A DNA stretch of 64,000 nucleotides from Pyxicephalus adspersus (lineage: Eukaryota; Chordata; Amphibia; Anura; Pyxicephalidae): contig NC_092859.1 of the NCBI RefSeq assembly GCF_032062135.1, positions 155,611,733 through 155,675,732 on the forward strand, read 5' to 3'. Below, one piece after another: positions 36,230 to 46,399 of the stretch (the first letter of the stretch is position 1; every line of letters begins with the position of its first letter). The notes beneath the pieces were generated by a model that searched no databases, had not been told where the DNA came from, and worked only from the letters and a program-made list of their open reading frames with translations. The position numbers and the translations under genes were made by a program.

Positions 36230-36958
36230 ATGGAGTCTGTTGACACCTTAATGCAGCAATTGAGGGCTGCGGTGGCCTCACAAGGTGAGGCTTGGCTGCG
36301 GGATAGAGTAGCAGAAGCAGTTGGGGGGGGTCCTAGGGAGCAGCAGCAGGATAGGTTAGAGGGGCTGCGGCCTCTGAGAATTAGGGCTCCGGTGCGCCTG
36401 AGCCCAGAAATTTTTTCCAGAACTCAGCGCCAATCTGGGAGCCCCTGCAGGGACCCTCCTAGCAGGTCTGCCGGGTGCCGTTTGCCTAGGTCTGGGCCGG
36501 GTCTAGGGAGGAATCCCCGTCGCCGACGGAGTTCTGGGGGGGCTGCGGCTGCCAGGGAGCATAGCCCCCACTCTGATCCAGGTGAGGCCTTGAGAGTGGA
36601 GGCTGGAGGAGCAGAGTGACTGGTCCCTCCGGGGATGCAGCCTGGGATGTCCAGGAGGACCGCGGTGGTCCTGTGGTGGTGAGGGCTCGGCGTCCTGCCG
36701 GGCCGGGAATGCAGGGCTGCATGGCCAAGATGGCGGCGGCTCCGCGTGTCATGGAGGAAGACGCATCGCCCGGATATGACGCGAGAGGTCACGCCGCGTC
36801 ATCGCGAGAACCCGGAAGTGACGAAGATCTGGAGGCGGAAGTTCCCCGTTCGGAAGGGGAACTGTCAACCTCAGAAGAGGAGGACGCGGGCCAGGCGCGG
36901 GCAGCTGTGCGGGGCCCTTCCAGAGCCGTGGCAGGATCCCAGGACCCGGATCTGCCAG
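36230..36958 (+). pseudogene. ORF1 of the SGNH element, one apparent frameshift
   Basis: It starts at ATG 36230 (MESVDTLMQQLRAAVASQGE). I prefer this to the ATG at 36197 because it opens the regular helix-like stretch. The frame runs to a TGA at 36617. A second frame, open from 36586, continues to 36958, so a single indel in the 36586-36619 overlap would join them. The N-terminus looks helical. The middle is Arg-, Pro- and Gly-rich (RRRR), possibly nucleic-acid binding, and the C-terminal third is acidic (SEEED). No retroviral-type Cys-His box is seen. It ends at splice-donor-like CCAG|GTAGGA (36958/36959). A gag-like role is a guess. Confidence 0.5.
36727..36823 (+). promoter_or_regulatory. 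YY1-like and ETS-like sites inside ORF1
   Basis: AAGATGGCGGC (36727-36737) is a perfect YY1 core. CCGGAAGTGACG (36812-36823) combines an ETS core with a CRE-like half-site. Several CpG-rich 'gtcacg' and 'cgtcatcg' blocks lie between. Many retroelements keep such sites downstream of their start to drive internal initiation. Here they also encode protein (KMAAAP around the YY1 site). Confidence 0.45.
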
Positions 36959-37412
36959 GTAGGATACTGGGGGGGCCGACGGGGGGTGGGGGGCGGGCAA
37001 GGGCTTATCTGATGGGGCGGTTTATGGGTTGTTGGGGAAAGGGGGTAACTGGGGGGACAAGGGTGGGACAGTATATGGTCAGGAGGTTGGGGGGATGGGG
37101 GAGGGGGAGGGGTGGTATGTCAGCACAAGGGGGAAAGACGGGTGTCAGCATGGGGAGAGTCTGCAGCTGGATGGGGGAGGGCAAGATCAGCAAGGGGGTG
37201 CAGGGGTCCTGGGGCAGGGTGCAGAGGCTGCTACAGAGGCGGCTAGATGGGGTTTGGGGGAGGCGGCTATTAGACGGATTGGGAGGTGGGAGTCGAGTAG
37301 GTTCAAGTTGTATATTAGGCCTCATTTGTTGTAAGGTTGTTGCGGTGGTGGGTCAGTGTTTTTGGGGGGGGGTTGAGGTGAACGGTGGTTATTTTTCTGT
37401 TTTGTTTTTTAG
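36959..37412 (+). other. Candidate intron of the SGNH element
   Basis: Donor CAG|GTAGGA at 36958/36959. Acceptor 'ttctgttttgttttttag' ends at 37412. The interior is strikingly G-rich ('gggggatgggggaggggg' around 37090), as in many short vertebrate introns with G-run enhancers. Removing it joins a split Gly codon and keeps the frame between ORF1's second part and the hydrolase. Unspliced, all frames run into stops or lose the hydrolase frame. Confidence 0.55.
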
Positions 37413-38056
37413 GTGACCAGCGTTGTCTGGTGTGGATTGTCGGGCACTCCTATGTCTGGTGGGGCTCAAAGAGGGCTGAGGTCAGGCCGGAGGGCCTTCA
37501 ATTGGGCTTTTCCAGGAACGAGGCGATGGTTCGTTGGATCGGAGTGCGCGGCATGCTGTGGAGTCGGATGGTGCCGGAGATTCGGAGGTGCGCGGCACTG
37601 GATAGAGCGCCGGATGTGGTAGTTATGCACGCTGGGTGTAACGATTTGGGGAAGAGGGCGATGAAGGGCTTAGAGAGAGATGAGCGGTTGGATTTTTTGA
37701 GGTTAAAGGTGGAGTTTCCTGGGACGGTTTTTGTGTGGTCTGAAATGGTGGCGAGGACAGTGTGGCGGGGGGCGAGGTCCGTTGAGAGACTTAATAAAGC
37801 CAGGATTAAAGTAAATAAGGAGGTTGGTAGGTTCGTGGCTAGGAATGGGGGACTGGTGGTCAGGCATAGGGAGTTGGAAGAGGACACATGGCGTTTTCTC
37901 CGGCGAGATGGGGTTCATCTGAACGATGTTGGGATAGATTTGTGGTGTCTGGGCTTGCAGGACGGGGTACAAAGAGCAATCCGGGTTTTTAAGGGGCGCA
38001 CGGGTGTGAGAGTTCCCACCCGTACGCTGTGGCGGTTGTGGTTTGGTGGAAGGTAA
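37413..38056 (+). CDS. SGNH-type hydrolase domain of a transposable element
   Basis: An intact open exon of about 214 residues ends at TAA (38054-38056). Catalytic blocks of the SGNH/GDSL hydrolase superfamily are in order. Block I is 'IVGHSYVWWG' (Ser at codon 37448-37450). Block III is 'HAGCNDLG' (Gly and Asn at about 37634-37642). Block V is 'RRDGVHLNDVG' (Asp at 37907-37909, His at 37916-37918). The expected acidic and helix-rich spacing lies between them. The start is taken from the splice acceptor because the in-frame ATG at 37385 lies in the polypyrimidine tract. The family cleaves esters (lipids or acetylated sugars); the substrate here is unknown. No stop or frameshift over 640 bases argues for a young or selected copy. 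No signal peptide or membrane segment is visible. Confidence 0.75.
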
Positions 38057-38059
38057 GAG

Positions 38060-38446
38060 TTCTGGGTTAATTGCGGTTGGGGGGGCACCCAAGGTGGTGG
38101 TGAACACCCCCCCTCTTTTAAGTGGTGAAAGGTGGAGGCCCCTGAGGTGGTGCTGTGATGCTAGGGGGCCAGAATGGCTTGGTGGTTTGGTTATTATGAA
38201 AAGTGGTGGTGTGGCGGACTTTACCTTCCGGACCGGCAACCTAGTTGTTTTGGGTGAAAATGGTTGGTTATACTTGGTTTTAGTAAATAAGGGGTTAAGC
38301 GAGAGTTGATAAGGTTAGTGAAGGGTTAATTTATAAAGTTATTTAAATGTTATTTATTTGTTGATTGGTTGTTTGTTTGTTTATGTTGTAATATTTATTT
38401 ACATGGTAAGTTAATTTATGGTTATTTAAATTGTTAACTTATGTTA
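38060..38446 (+). other. 3' UTR of the SGNH element
   Basis: 'gtggcggactttaccttccg' and 'gaccggcaaccta' correspond to 'gggaccaactgtctttaag' and 'gaggacctgcaacc' in copies A and D, tying the coding copy to the non-coding ones. An AT-rich stretch with TTTATTTGTT runs to the poly(A) signal. Confidence 0.5.
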
Positions 38447-38470
38447 AATAAACGGCTGTTTGCCAGCCAT
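38447..38470 (+). terminator. Poly(A) signal with adjoining hairpin
   Basis: AATAAA (38447-38452) is followed directly by GGCTG-TTTGC-CAGCC (38454-38468) and CCATTT. Copy A has AATAAA followed by GGCCC-AC-GGGCC and again CCATTT. The stem is kept while its bases differ, which suggests a selected RNA fold at the 3' end. Confidence 0.5.
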
Positions 38471-38904
38471 TTTAAATGCACACAGGTGTGGAGCTTTTAT
38501 TTGGGAAAAGGGGCTGGCAAGGAGAAGTGTATTGAAAGGGTTAAAAGGGGAGGAGGAAGGTTGGAAGGGCATGGTGCGAGCTACCCTAGTCATGGAATTT
38601 TAGGTAGAACTCACAGGCCTAAATATGTAATGATTGTCTTGTCAGTCTAGCCAACTATAGCTAGATCATAAATTAGCAAAAGCAAAACATAACCAGATGT
38701 AGGTTTTTAATCCTTCTCTACAATAATATAAACTAGGCTATACAATTTTATATCAATTTATAGAATATATATTGTCTAAGGAGAGCTCCATGCTGGTTTA
38801 CATTACCTTAGGTAGAAGGGAGAAGGAGAGTAGAGTGGTAAAACGTAACTAAACCTTAGCAATAAATAAATATGACCAAGCAATTCCCTTATTTGCAGAA
38901 GAGA

Positions 38905-39140
38905 CAGGTGATGTCCCTTTTGCAATTAAATAAACCTACCTGCTCGATTGCAGTTTATTAAATTACACCTGTCCTCACTCCATCGTGGGAGCTGCCACCT
39001 TCACCTGGCTTCTTTCTGGATTCCAAATCCTCAGCCATTTTGAATGGTTAAACTCAACTGATGTAACAGATGTTCATTTAGTCCTGGCAGCCCCAGGGAA
39101 TGTCAGGATACCTAGCATATCTTTAAAACAGTAATTGCAA
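38905..39140. repeat. MITE-like repeat, diverged
   Basis: 'ggtgatgtcccttttgcaat', followed by 'acctacctgc' and later 'agccattttgaatgg', resembles the order in the family at 9690-10046 and 59900-60180. Strongly diverged. Confidence 0.35.
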
Positions 39141-39144
39141 ACAT

Positions 39145-39700
39145 GCAGGTAGATCTGTTTTATGTTTTATAGGAAATTATAAATATCAGGGAGATAATAA
39201 TTGTTAACCTAATAATGAACCCATCAACTAGTGGATTATTTTATCTATAATTAAATAATTGAGTTTTTGCTTTTGATTGCAGGTGATCTACCATTCTATT
39301 ATATTTAAAAAAATGAATCCCATGCTAGGGTGAAGTGCTAACTGGCAAGACTGGTGAGTGTCCAAGACATGAGAAGAAAATGGATTTACCATTATTAACT
39401 GTAACCACCTTTAAAAAAGTGATAGCACACCAGTGGCCACGCTAGAATGGAATAATGACATTGGATTCCCTTGAAAAACATGAATTAATATTGGACTATG
39501 AGTCACATCCTCAACATAAAATTGGGTCATAGATTTAATGTATTCAACTCCATCTACCTTGAATGCATAAATAAGCATATAGCACATGTCATACGTGTGG
39601 CCTTGTTGTGACACATGGACTTACCTCTAGGATTTCCGCATTGCCTGCACTGCCTAATGCAGCATTGATTGTAATGTATTCATATTTCTGTTTTACATAA
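39145..39700. other. No gene recognised
   Basis: Unique AT-rich DNA; no supported feature. Confidence 0.45.
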
Positions 39701-39705
39701 TTGGA

Positions 39706-39905
39706 GGAAATCACGAGTGCTATTCATCAAAAGAACATTTATCAAATGTGCAAATGTCCGCTAAGGATTTTGCATACAAATACTTTGTGAAGCCAAACTG
39801 CATGCAGATTTGCTTGAGTATGTGTTTTCACATTAGCCACGCAAGATTCATGTACTAACAACTTTCACATTGCCTGATTCATCAAAGCCGTGTTTGGTAA
39901 GAGAT
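39706..39905. repeat. MITE-like palindromic repeat
   Basis: The left end 'gtgctattcatcaaaagaac' and the right end 'cctgattcatcaaagccgtg' carry the same 'ttcatcaaa' motif as in short frog MITEs. Internal blocks such as 'atgtgcaaatgtccgc' and 'tttgcttgagtatgtg' are partly complementary. The family is uncertain. Confidence 0.35.
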
Positions 39906-40299
39906 AAAAATGTGCATATTTATGACTATTACCATGCAAATGATACCATCTGCCTTTCTGTTGACATGACTCGGAAGCAGGCTTGACAATGGCGTAAATA
40001 TAATTTGTTTGAAGTTTATGTGTCAGCTTGTATAGAAATTCACTGGTGTAATTATTCACACTATACAATGCCTTATAGATGTGGAATGAAGATCATCAAA
40101 ACTAATAAACACCATTCTAGTTGCTGCCAACTGGTCTGAGCTATTATTTACAAGCCTGTATTTCTATGAATACATATAATCCTGAACCAATGGTGGCAAA
40201 GTTATATATTTTTTCTATATTTATATAAAAAAATGTAATAATTATAAAAGGTTATAATCTGTGGATATGGGGTTTGGAAAGTTGCAGCTGAAATTCAGG

Positions 40300-40640
40300 C
40301 TTAAAGTGGAGTTTAGGTCTGTTGGTGCCAAGGGTTTTGTAATCATGTGCAAATATGCCCAGCACACTTACCAACCAAAGTGCCCTCAACAACTCTGAAA
40401 CAATTTCAATGTTGCCCTGTCACTGCTGCCATCATTGCCTCGTCTTCTTCTGGGTGGAAAGTTTTCAGCCATCTTCCATGGTTCCTGCACATGGGAGTTA
40501 TCTTGGCACAGAATGCTCCTATATTTCGTTCTAGGATTGTTGGATTTTTGGTCCTTCCATTATACTCCATGATTCTTCCAGCCAACTTCTATATATCACT
40601 ACAGGTCATAGTAATAACGTAGAGATGCATCAAAATACAA
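40300..40640. repeat. MITE-like repeat, diverged
   Basis: It starts with 'ttaaagtggagtttagg'. It contains 'cagcacacttacc', 'ttttcagccatcttccatgg' and 'atgggagttatctt', in the order of the family at 18195 and 59900. Non-coding. Confidence 0.4.
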
Positions 40641-41289
40641 GGTGCATGGTCTATGAGCTGCTTTGTTTTGGTTTCCTTTCATTACATTATAGAGGATAGG
40701 TGAGCATTCACTTCTTTCTAGGGAAACTTATTTTGACCATTTTAAGACTATATAGGCTCTCCTTAACTTGACTCATGATGCTTTTCCACAGCCTTCCATT
40801 ATTTCAAAATGGCAGTTGAAATCCCAGTAATTAATATGTGTGGAAAGCATTGTAAATAGTCTCAACTTAAGTAGAGTAAAACAGACATCTCAGGCCCTCA
40901 TATTAATCAGTAGCAATCTACTGAGAGTGTTTTCATATATGCCTATGCAACCCCTAATTAAAACCTAATCAGCCTTCCCTACCATCCTGCATAGTTGTAA
41001 CGGCTTAACTTCTTCACTAAACTGTTTATTCGGATTTCACTGCACACAATTAGAAGCTGCACAAGTCAGATAGAGCAACTTATTTCCTGGTTGATGGGCA
41101 TGCACCGTCATCTAGCCCGTTTCTTCCCAGCCTGACTTTTCCTGACCAATCTCTTTCATTTCATTTCAGTTCAAGATTTCATCTCATGTGGGCATTACCA
41201 CATTTTTTTAGCAAGTTATTCAAAGCACCATGTCAGCCCCTTCCACCAACCATGGTTTACCGGCATTGCGGAAACTTAAGGCAAACCTA

Positions 41290-41720
41290 TAACCTCAATT
41301 TTTTACTTTATATTAAAGAGTAGATAACCCATTTATATAAAGCACAAATGTGTTTTTTCCTAAATATATTAAAAAAAATGACTGAATGGGAAGCATATCT
41401 ATCTCTGGAGGCTTTGGGCATACCAGATCTCGGGAATGATCAGAGTGTGCTTTTCCCACAAAGACAATCTCATGCATGCTCAGCGAGATAAACACTCTTT
41501 CTTTTTTTACATTTACAGGAGGACATTTTTCACCTGCGTAGAGAAAGATTGTGTGATGTAGGCAGAAGCCGATAGGCGAAGGAAAAAGATGGTCGCTCCC
41601 AGTGGTTACAGGACAAAGGAAGAATCCAGGACAGTGCCAGACTGAATAGAAGCCGAGTGTGGAGGGCTATGAAATATAAAGGTAAGTATTTTTATGGCAT
41701 TTTATTTTCACTTTAATGAT
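41290..41720. repeat. Non-autonomous repeat related to 14020-14515
   Basis: It opens with 'tttttactttatattaaaga' and 'gtagataaccc', matching the hairpin 2 region of the element at 14.4 kb. It ends with 'attttattttcactttaatg'. 'catgcatgctcagcgag' corresponds to its hairpin 1 region but no longer folds well. Confidence 0.5.
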
Positions 41721-41724
41721 GACA

Positions 41725-42885
41725 TCACTGGCTCTAAAATTAAATATGTAAAAGCAAAACAGAAAAGTCTTATTCATTAATTTCATTGGCATTTAAATAG
41801 GAGGAAACATAGAGAACCATGCAAAAAATTAACAGATTAAACTTCAGATTTCCTTTAAATAAGGCTTGACACAGTGGAAGACTTAGGGCTGTGAATGCCC
41901 ACTACCTCTAATAAAACTCGATGTTGAAGGCCCACTTGTCACTGATTATTCAATATTTTTAGATAGTACATGCCAATGATTTAAGGCAACAGCTCTGTAA
42001 TTTTTATTTTTTGCGGTAACGTCGTGATTGACCAAAGTCACACAAATTATGTGACGTTTATCTCTGCACCCTAAATGTAGTTACATAAAAACACAGTGAT
42101 GTATTGAGCATTAACAGTTCACAAAACCCCATCTGCTCCATGTTATGGGTACACAGCAGTAGATGAAAACTGGGAGCCTCACAATGTTTTTGCCATTGAT
42201 CTGTCTTTTATAGCTTTCATTTCAAAAACCTGTGAAATCCACCAACATCGGAGAGATTTATTCCTTTGGTTCCCCACCTGATGTGAGTTATGATGTACGG
42301 ACCTCCCTTGGTAGCAGCCACAAATATATCTATTGATTGTCATGGGTAATAAAATAGAAGGCAAGGGAAAAGGAAGCATCGTCTTATTCCTCGGTCTCTA
42401 TCCTGGACTGACCTTGCTTTAATTTTCATCTGTGAGACATCACGCAAGATCTGCTTTACTGCAGAAAGAACATATATTAGTCTAAACCTTGAATGGTCCA
42501 AGAGCATGGTTTTATATGTTATACATCTTCTATTTATAATCAGACATTACTGTCAGAAATTACAATGCCATTAATGTTGAGTTGCTGCTATACAAACCTG
42601 TCTCCGGCCTTAACCGATGATGCCAAGCATTGGATATCACGTTAGTGCCGAATTGAATTCTGCATTTGTAAATCTTGCAAAAAATGTATCTACATATAGA
42701 TATACTCATTATGAATCTATGCAATTCACTCAATAAACCCTTAGGGTTTGACACATTAGCAAGTAGGAAATGATGTACAATTTTTGGATATTACCTTCCA
42801 TATCTATTCCTCCCTGTATTATTTCTTTGCTCTCATGAGTACGATGTGCTGTGGTAATGCTACTGTACTGCACACATTATGCCCA
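41725..42885. other. No gene recognised
   Basis: Unique DNA; no ORF beyond 66 codons and no repeat identified. Confidence 0.45.
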
Positions 42886-42889
42886 TTGA

Positions 42890-43060
42890 TGTAATAAAGT
42901 TCCCAAAGACTGGGAAACATAGACTATCATGGATGAACCTGGGTGTTCTAGCAAACCTGAAATGAATCTGATTTAGTATTGAAAACATTTGCCAAGTAAT
43001 ATGCTTTAAGAAATCCATTCCACGTTCTCCCATGATAGTCGATCTTCTCCAGGCCTATTG
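42890..43060. repeat. Palindromic MITE (family 1), degraded
   Basis: 'gtaataaagttcccaaagac' on the left, 'gaaaacatttgccaagtaa' in the centre and 'tgatagtcgatcttctccag' on the right follow the family 1 layout with many substitutions. Confidence 0.5.
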
Positions 43061-43064
43061 TTCT

Positions 43065-44660
43065 TTTGCTTTGGATAGGGAGTGACCTGCTGTAAGCATG
43101 AAAGGGAGAAGAGGCAAATCAGATCAAGAAGCAGGACTTTAGGGATTCTGGCAAATCCTAACAAATTTATATTCCACCATATTCTCAAGGATGGGGTAGT
43201 GTATTCTGGTATCTATAAAAAATCCTAGCAGGTTGAAGTATTAAATGGAAAAGTCATTTTTTAAAGTAAGCCCGTGTTTACGTTATGTAGTGCAGTAGGG
43301 TATATCAATATGCACCGTTTCATCATTTCTCCATAACCCAGATGCACTGATATAATCATATCAACAATGGCGTCCATAATGGACCTCTGGCCTGTCTTGT
43401 TCCACCTTTCAAGCCATTTTAATAGCCAGTGAAGCCATGCATATATTTTGGCAGTTTTTAGGAAGGTGCAAAAGCAGAAGGAGGCATGCCAAGGATCAAC
43501 CATGGAAGTGGAATTTGATACTTGGCATATTGTAGGAAAACCAAGAGTGCACATAGTTTCCTGATGGTACCTACTGTATGGACTTGGGCCATCTTTGAAG
43601 GTAAAATGAGCTGATGGATTAATTGTCAGGAAATCTTATTGCCTTCCCACTCATTTCAGCCTTCCTTAAGGATTAATTGGGCATTTAGCATATTTATTGT
43701 ATGGTATTTACCTGTAAACATCATCCTTGTGTAGACATCTAAAAAGCCTGAGACTCCTGGAGGTTACCATATGAAAGTGATGTCAGCAGTCCTCATCTGA
43801 CTTAGGTGTATGTATTCTCTTTTCTCCAATGGTAGCTACATGGGAGTGCATTTAGGGAGATGAAGGTTGGGAAAAGAGGAACTGAACCAGCACAGAAAGT
43901 AATTAGACGCTTGCTGATACAACAAATGTCACATGCTGATATTCTGTTTGGAGACCCTTGAAAGAACTGGAGGTGGTTTGAAGTTCAAAAGCAAACTGCA
44001 ATTTGTACAATATGCAATTAATATGCAAACTATATATGTATTGTTCATTGTAATTGATATATTTTAATCTAAACATATATTTTCTAATGCAGCAAACAAA
44101 ATAACAACGAAGAACATGTGCATTTGGTGTGCATCCTATTAAGAATGTGCAGCTTCTTTCCAAAAGAAACCATTAAAACCTATTCATGTAATTTCCGCTG
44201 AGGCTCGGATATATATCAAAGCTCAGTCTGGAAGGAGGTAACGCAAGTGCATCCAGAGTTAATAAGTTTGAAAATATCCATTTGTAGCAATCTCTGTTCT
44301 GGTGTTGTAGTACACTGAGGTTCAAGGCGACACAGACTGCGGTTGGTCATCCACCGTGAAGGAATATAATTCATTGATAAAGTGAGGCCCAGGCAACAAC
44401 CCGTGTAAATGTGTTCCAAAGGCAGATTAAAATATTCCTTCTGATGTATAATCTGTGTGGAGGACACCCCTAAGCAAAATGAAACTCATTTCACAGGATA
44501 AGCCAGGGGGCTAGTGTAAGAGAACTTCTTATATTGATTGACTCTTGCAGTAATGGTAGAATGACCACACACCGGCTTGTTTAATTTACATAGGAGCAGA
44601 AATGGCAAAAAAGTTTTACTGTGCATAAAAGTTAATACATAAAGTGACCTAGTTGGAAAA
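43065..44660. other. No gene recognised
   Basis: Unique DNA. Minus-strand frames at 43261-43554, 43903-44163 and 44216-44467 (83-97 codons) have no recognisable domain. None has a convincing acceptor and donor pair. Confidence 0.4.

Positions 44661-44663
<3 letters not shown>

Positions 44664-44703
<40 letters not shown>
44664..44703. repeat. (TA)n microsatellite
   Basis: About 20 uninterrupted TA units. Likely polymorphic and prone to length error. Confidence 0.97.
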
Positions 44704-44707
<4 letters not shown>

Positions 44708-45062
44708 CATTGCATGGAGAGGATGGCTTAATAAATATAATATAAAAGAAGGATAGACAGATTGTGTTAACGCCCAAGACGGCCCAAGACGTGTTGTCAT
44801 TCATTCTTGATAACGCCCCAAATGCGCCTTACAAACACACTAAAGCACAACACATTGCGATACATCCCTATGTATTTCTACTGTGTTGCTTTTTGAAAAG
44901 TGTACCAAACACTACATGTCTATGAGATGTGGTGTATTGGGCATTTAAGCAATTGGGCTGCCAAATATACTGCACAACCATAGTGGGAATGGGCCTTACC
45001 CAGATCATAATCAGAACTCTTCCTTTTCTCAACTCAATGATTCTTGAAAAACCCAAAAACAC

Positions 45063-45208
45063 CTTGGAGTCTATTTATCTGACATTCATTGAAACATTCC
45101 CTGGTGGAGAACCTTCCAGGTCCATGTGTTTCAATGGCAGTAATTTATTGTCCACCAGGGAATGATTTAATGATGTCAGATTCACTGCTTTATAAATAGA
45201 CCTCCTTG
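45063..45208. repeat. Palindromic MITE (family 2), best copy
   Basis: The left arm 'ggagtctatttatctgacat' with 'cattccctggtgga' pairs with the right arm 'ccaccagggaatg' with 'gtcagattcactgc' and 'ataaatagacctcc'. The centre 'accttccaggtccatgtgtt' is kept in other copies. Related copies are at 21630 and 31757. Confidence 0.75.
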
Positions 45209-45479
45209 AGTTCTTAGAGGTTTTAGAAAGTCAATAAATCATATAGTTTGTGCATATAAAAATAGTTCATTGTAATGAAAATGACTCCAATAAAAATGCC
45301 ATAGCTAATAAAAGTGAGAAAATCCCTTAATGTGAAAACATACAAAGACAATGCATAAAATTACTTGTGGAAACAAAGCAATTGGAGAATTGAGGACCCA
45401 GAAGGCAATGTTAAAAAGGTTGAGAAAGGCTGAAGTAGAGAAAGCCTTACATTCTGTTAAAGGCAGTACTAAAATTACA

Positions 45480-45730
45480 CTTTAAAAAAAAAATTGGGCC
45501 CAGGCAGGTGCAATGTCCCTTCTGTAATAAACATTCTTAACTGCCTGATCCCTTGCTTAAGCTGTCAAAATTGCAGAGCTGTAAATGCACAGCCGGCATT
45601 GAATGAACTCAGTGAGTGAAGTTATCCTGGCCCAGCCAAAAAGATGGCAAAAGATCACAAGAAGGAAGAAAATAGAAGTGCCCTGCAATGAAACATGGGC
45701 AGGTGAGTATCACAGGGTTTAGTTACTAAT
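45480..45730. repeat. MITE-like repeat ('tgtcccttctg' family)
   Basis: 'gtgcaatgtcccttctgtaa', 'taaacattcttaactgcctg', 'tggcccagccaaaaagatgg' and 'gggcaggtgagtat' follow the order in 9690-10046. It directly abuts the LINE 3' end at 45731. Confidence 0.55.
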
Positions 45731-46395
45731 ATTATTATTATTAAACAGGATTTATACAGCGCCAACATATTACGCAGCGCTGTACATTAAATAGGGATTG
45801 CAAATGACAGACTAATACAGACAGTGATACAGGAGCAGAGAACCCTGCCCCAAAGAGCTTACAATCTAGTAGGTGGGGGAATTTCACACACAATAGGATG
45901 GGAGATATGTAGTGGTGGGAAGTAGTGATGGTTTCAAAAGACAGAAGAAGACGGGTAGGCAAGTTTGAAAAAATGGGTTTTGAGCGTTTTTTAAATGAGC
46001 AGAAAGTAGGAGCAAGCCGAATAGGACGATGAAGACCATTCCAGAGAGTTGGAGCAGCTCTAGAGAAGTCTTGTATCCGTGCGTGTGAGGAGGTTATGAG
46101 TGAGGAAGTCATTAGTAGGTCATTGGAGGAGCGGAGGGAGCGGCAGGGGGAGTATTTATTTACCAAGTCAGAAATGTAAGTGGGACAATAACTGTGTAGG
46201 GATTTGAAGGCAAAGCACAGGAGCTTAAATTTGATTCTAATGAAATGGAAGCCTATGGAGAGAACTACAAAGAGATGCAGCAAAAGAGGAGCGGAGGGAA
46301 GGATGGATGAGTCAGGCTGCAGCATTCATAATAGATTGTAGAGGAGAGAGTCGGGTTAGTGGAATACCAGCGAGAAGGATGTTACAGTAGTCAAG
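45731..46395 (-). pseudogene. Non-LTR retrotransposon (LINE) 3' end with RT C-terminus
   Basis: Minus strand. From about 46325 a nearly open frame carries 'LLLHLFVVLSIGFHFIRIKF', 'KLLCFAFKSLHSYCPTYISD' and 'AAPTLWNGLHRPIRLAPTF'. This is the C-terminal tail that follows the reverse transcriptase domain in CR1/L2/Rex-type LINEs. The 3' UTR ends 'gcgctgtataaatcc' plus a TAATAA tail at 45731-45745. The missing 5' part is normal truncation. This is the best copy in the window of the family also at 14738, 15345 and 19150, and the SINEs share its tail. The clade is not resolved. Confidence 0.85.
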
Positions 46396-46399
46396 TCCT

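Larger units (their letters stand above)
36120..38600 (+). mobile_element. Retroelement-like transposon carrying an SGNH hydrolase
   Basis: A CpG- and GC-rich island in AT-rich DNA with a short leader, ORF1, a G-rich candidate intron, an SGNH hydrolase exon and a 3' UTR with poly(A) signal and hairpin. SGNH or esterase-type domains are known in some non-LTR and tyrosine-recombinase (Ngaro/DIRS-like) retroelements. I recall a similar hydrolase as a high-copy gene in frogs. No reverse transcriptase or tyrosine recombinase is present here, so class membership is inference. Three non-coding relatives lie on the same strand at 26.6, 34.2 and 47.8 kb. Borders are approximate and no target duplication was found. 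Confidence 0.65.

Noticed and set aside
36616..36618. GTG start for the second half of ORF1
   Set aside because: The frame is already open from 36586 and eukaryotes do not normally use GTG. A frameshift explains it better.
37385..37411. ATG at 37385 as the start of the hydrolase
   Set aside because: Its codons spell the polypyrimidine tract of the splice acceptor. The exon is better started at 37413.
36424..38239. Long antisense open frames (up to 178 codons) opposite the SGNH element
   Set aside because: They mirror the GC-rich sense frames, are Pro/Ser/His-rich without domains, and the sense strand has the catalytic motifs and splice sites.
41640..41700. Exon end at 'aaatataaag|gtaagtattt' near 41690
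   Set aside because: The donor-like site is inside a dispersed non-autonomous repeat and no open frame leads into it.
44216..44467. 83-codon minus-strand frame as an exon
   Set aside because: Cysteine-rich but without recognisable family or a usable acceptor and donor pair. Kept only as unannotated unique DNA.
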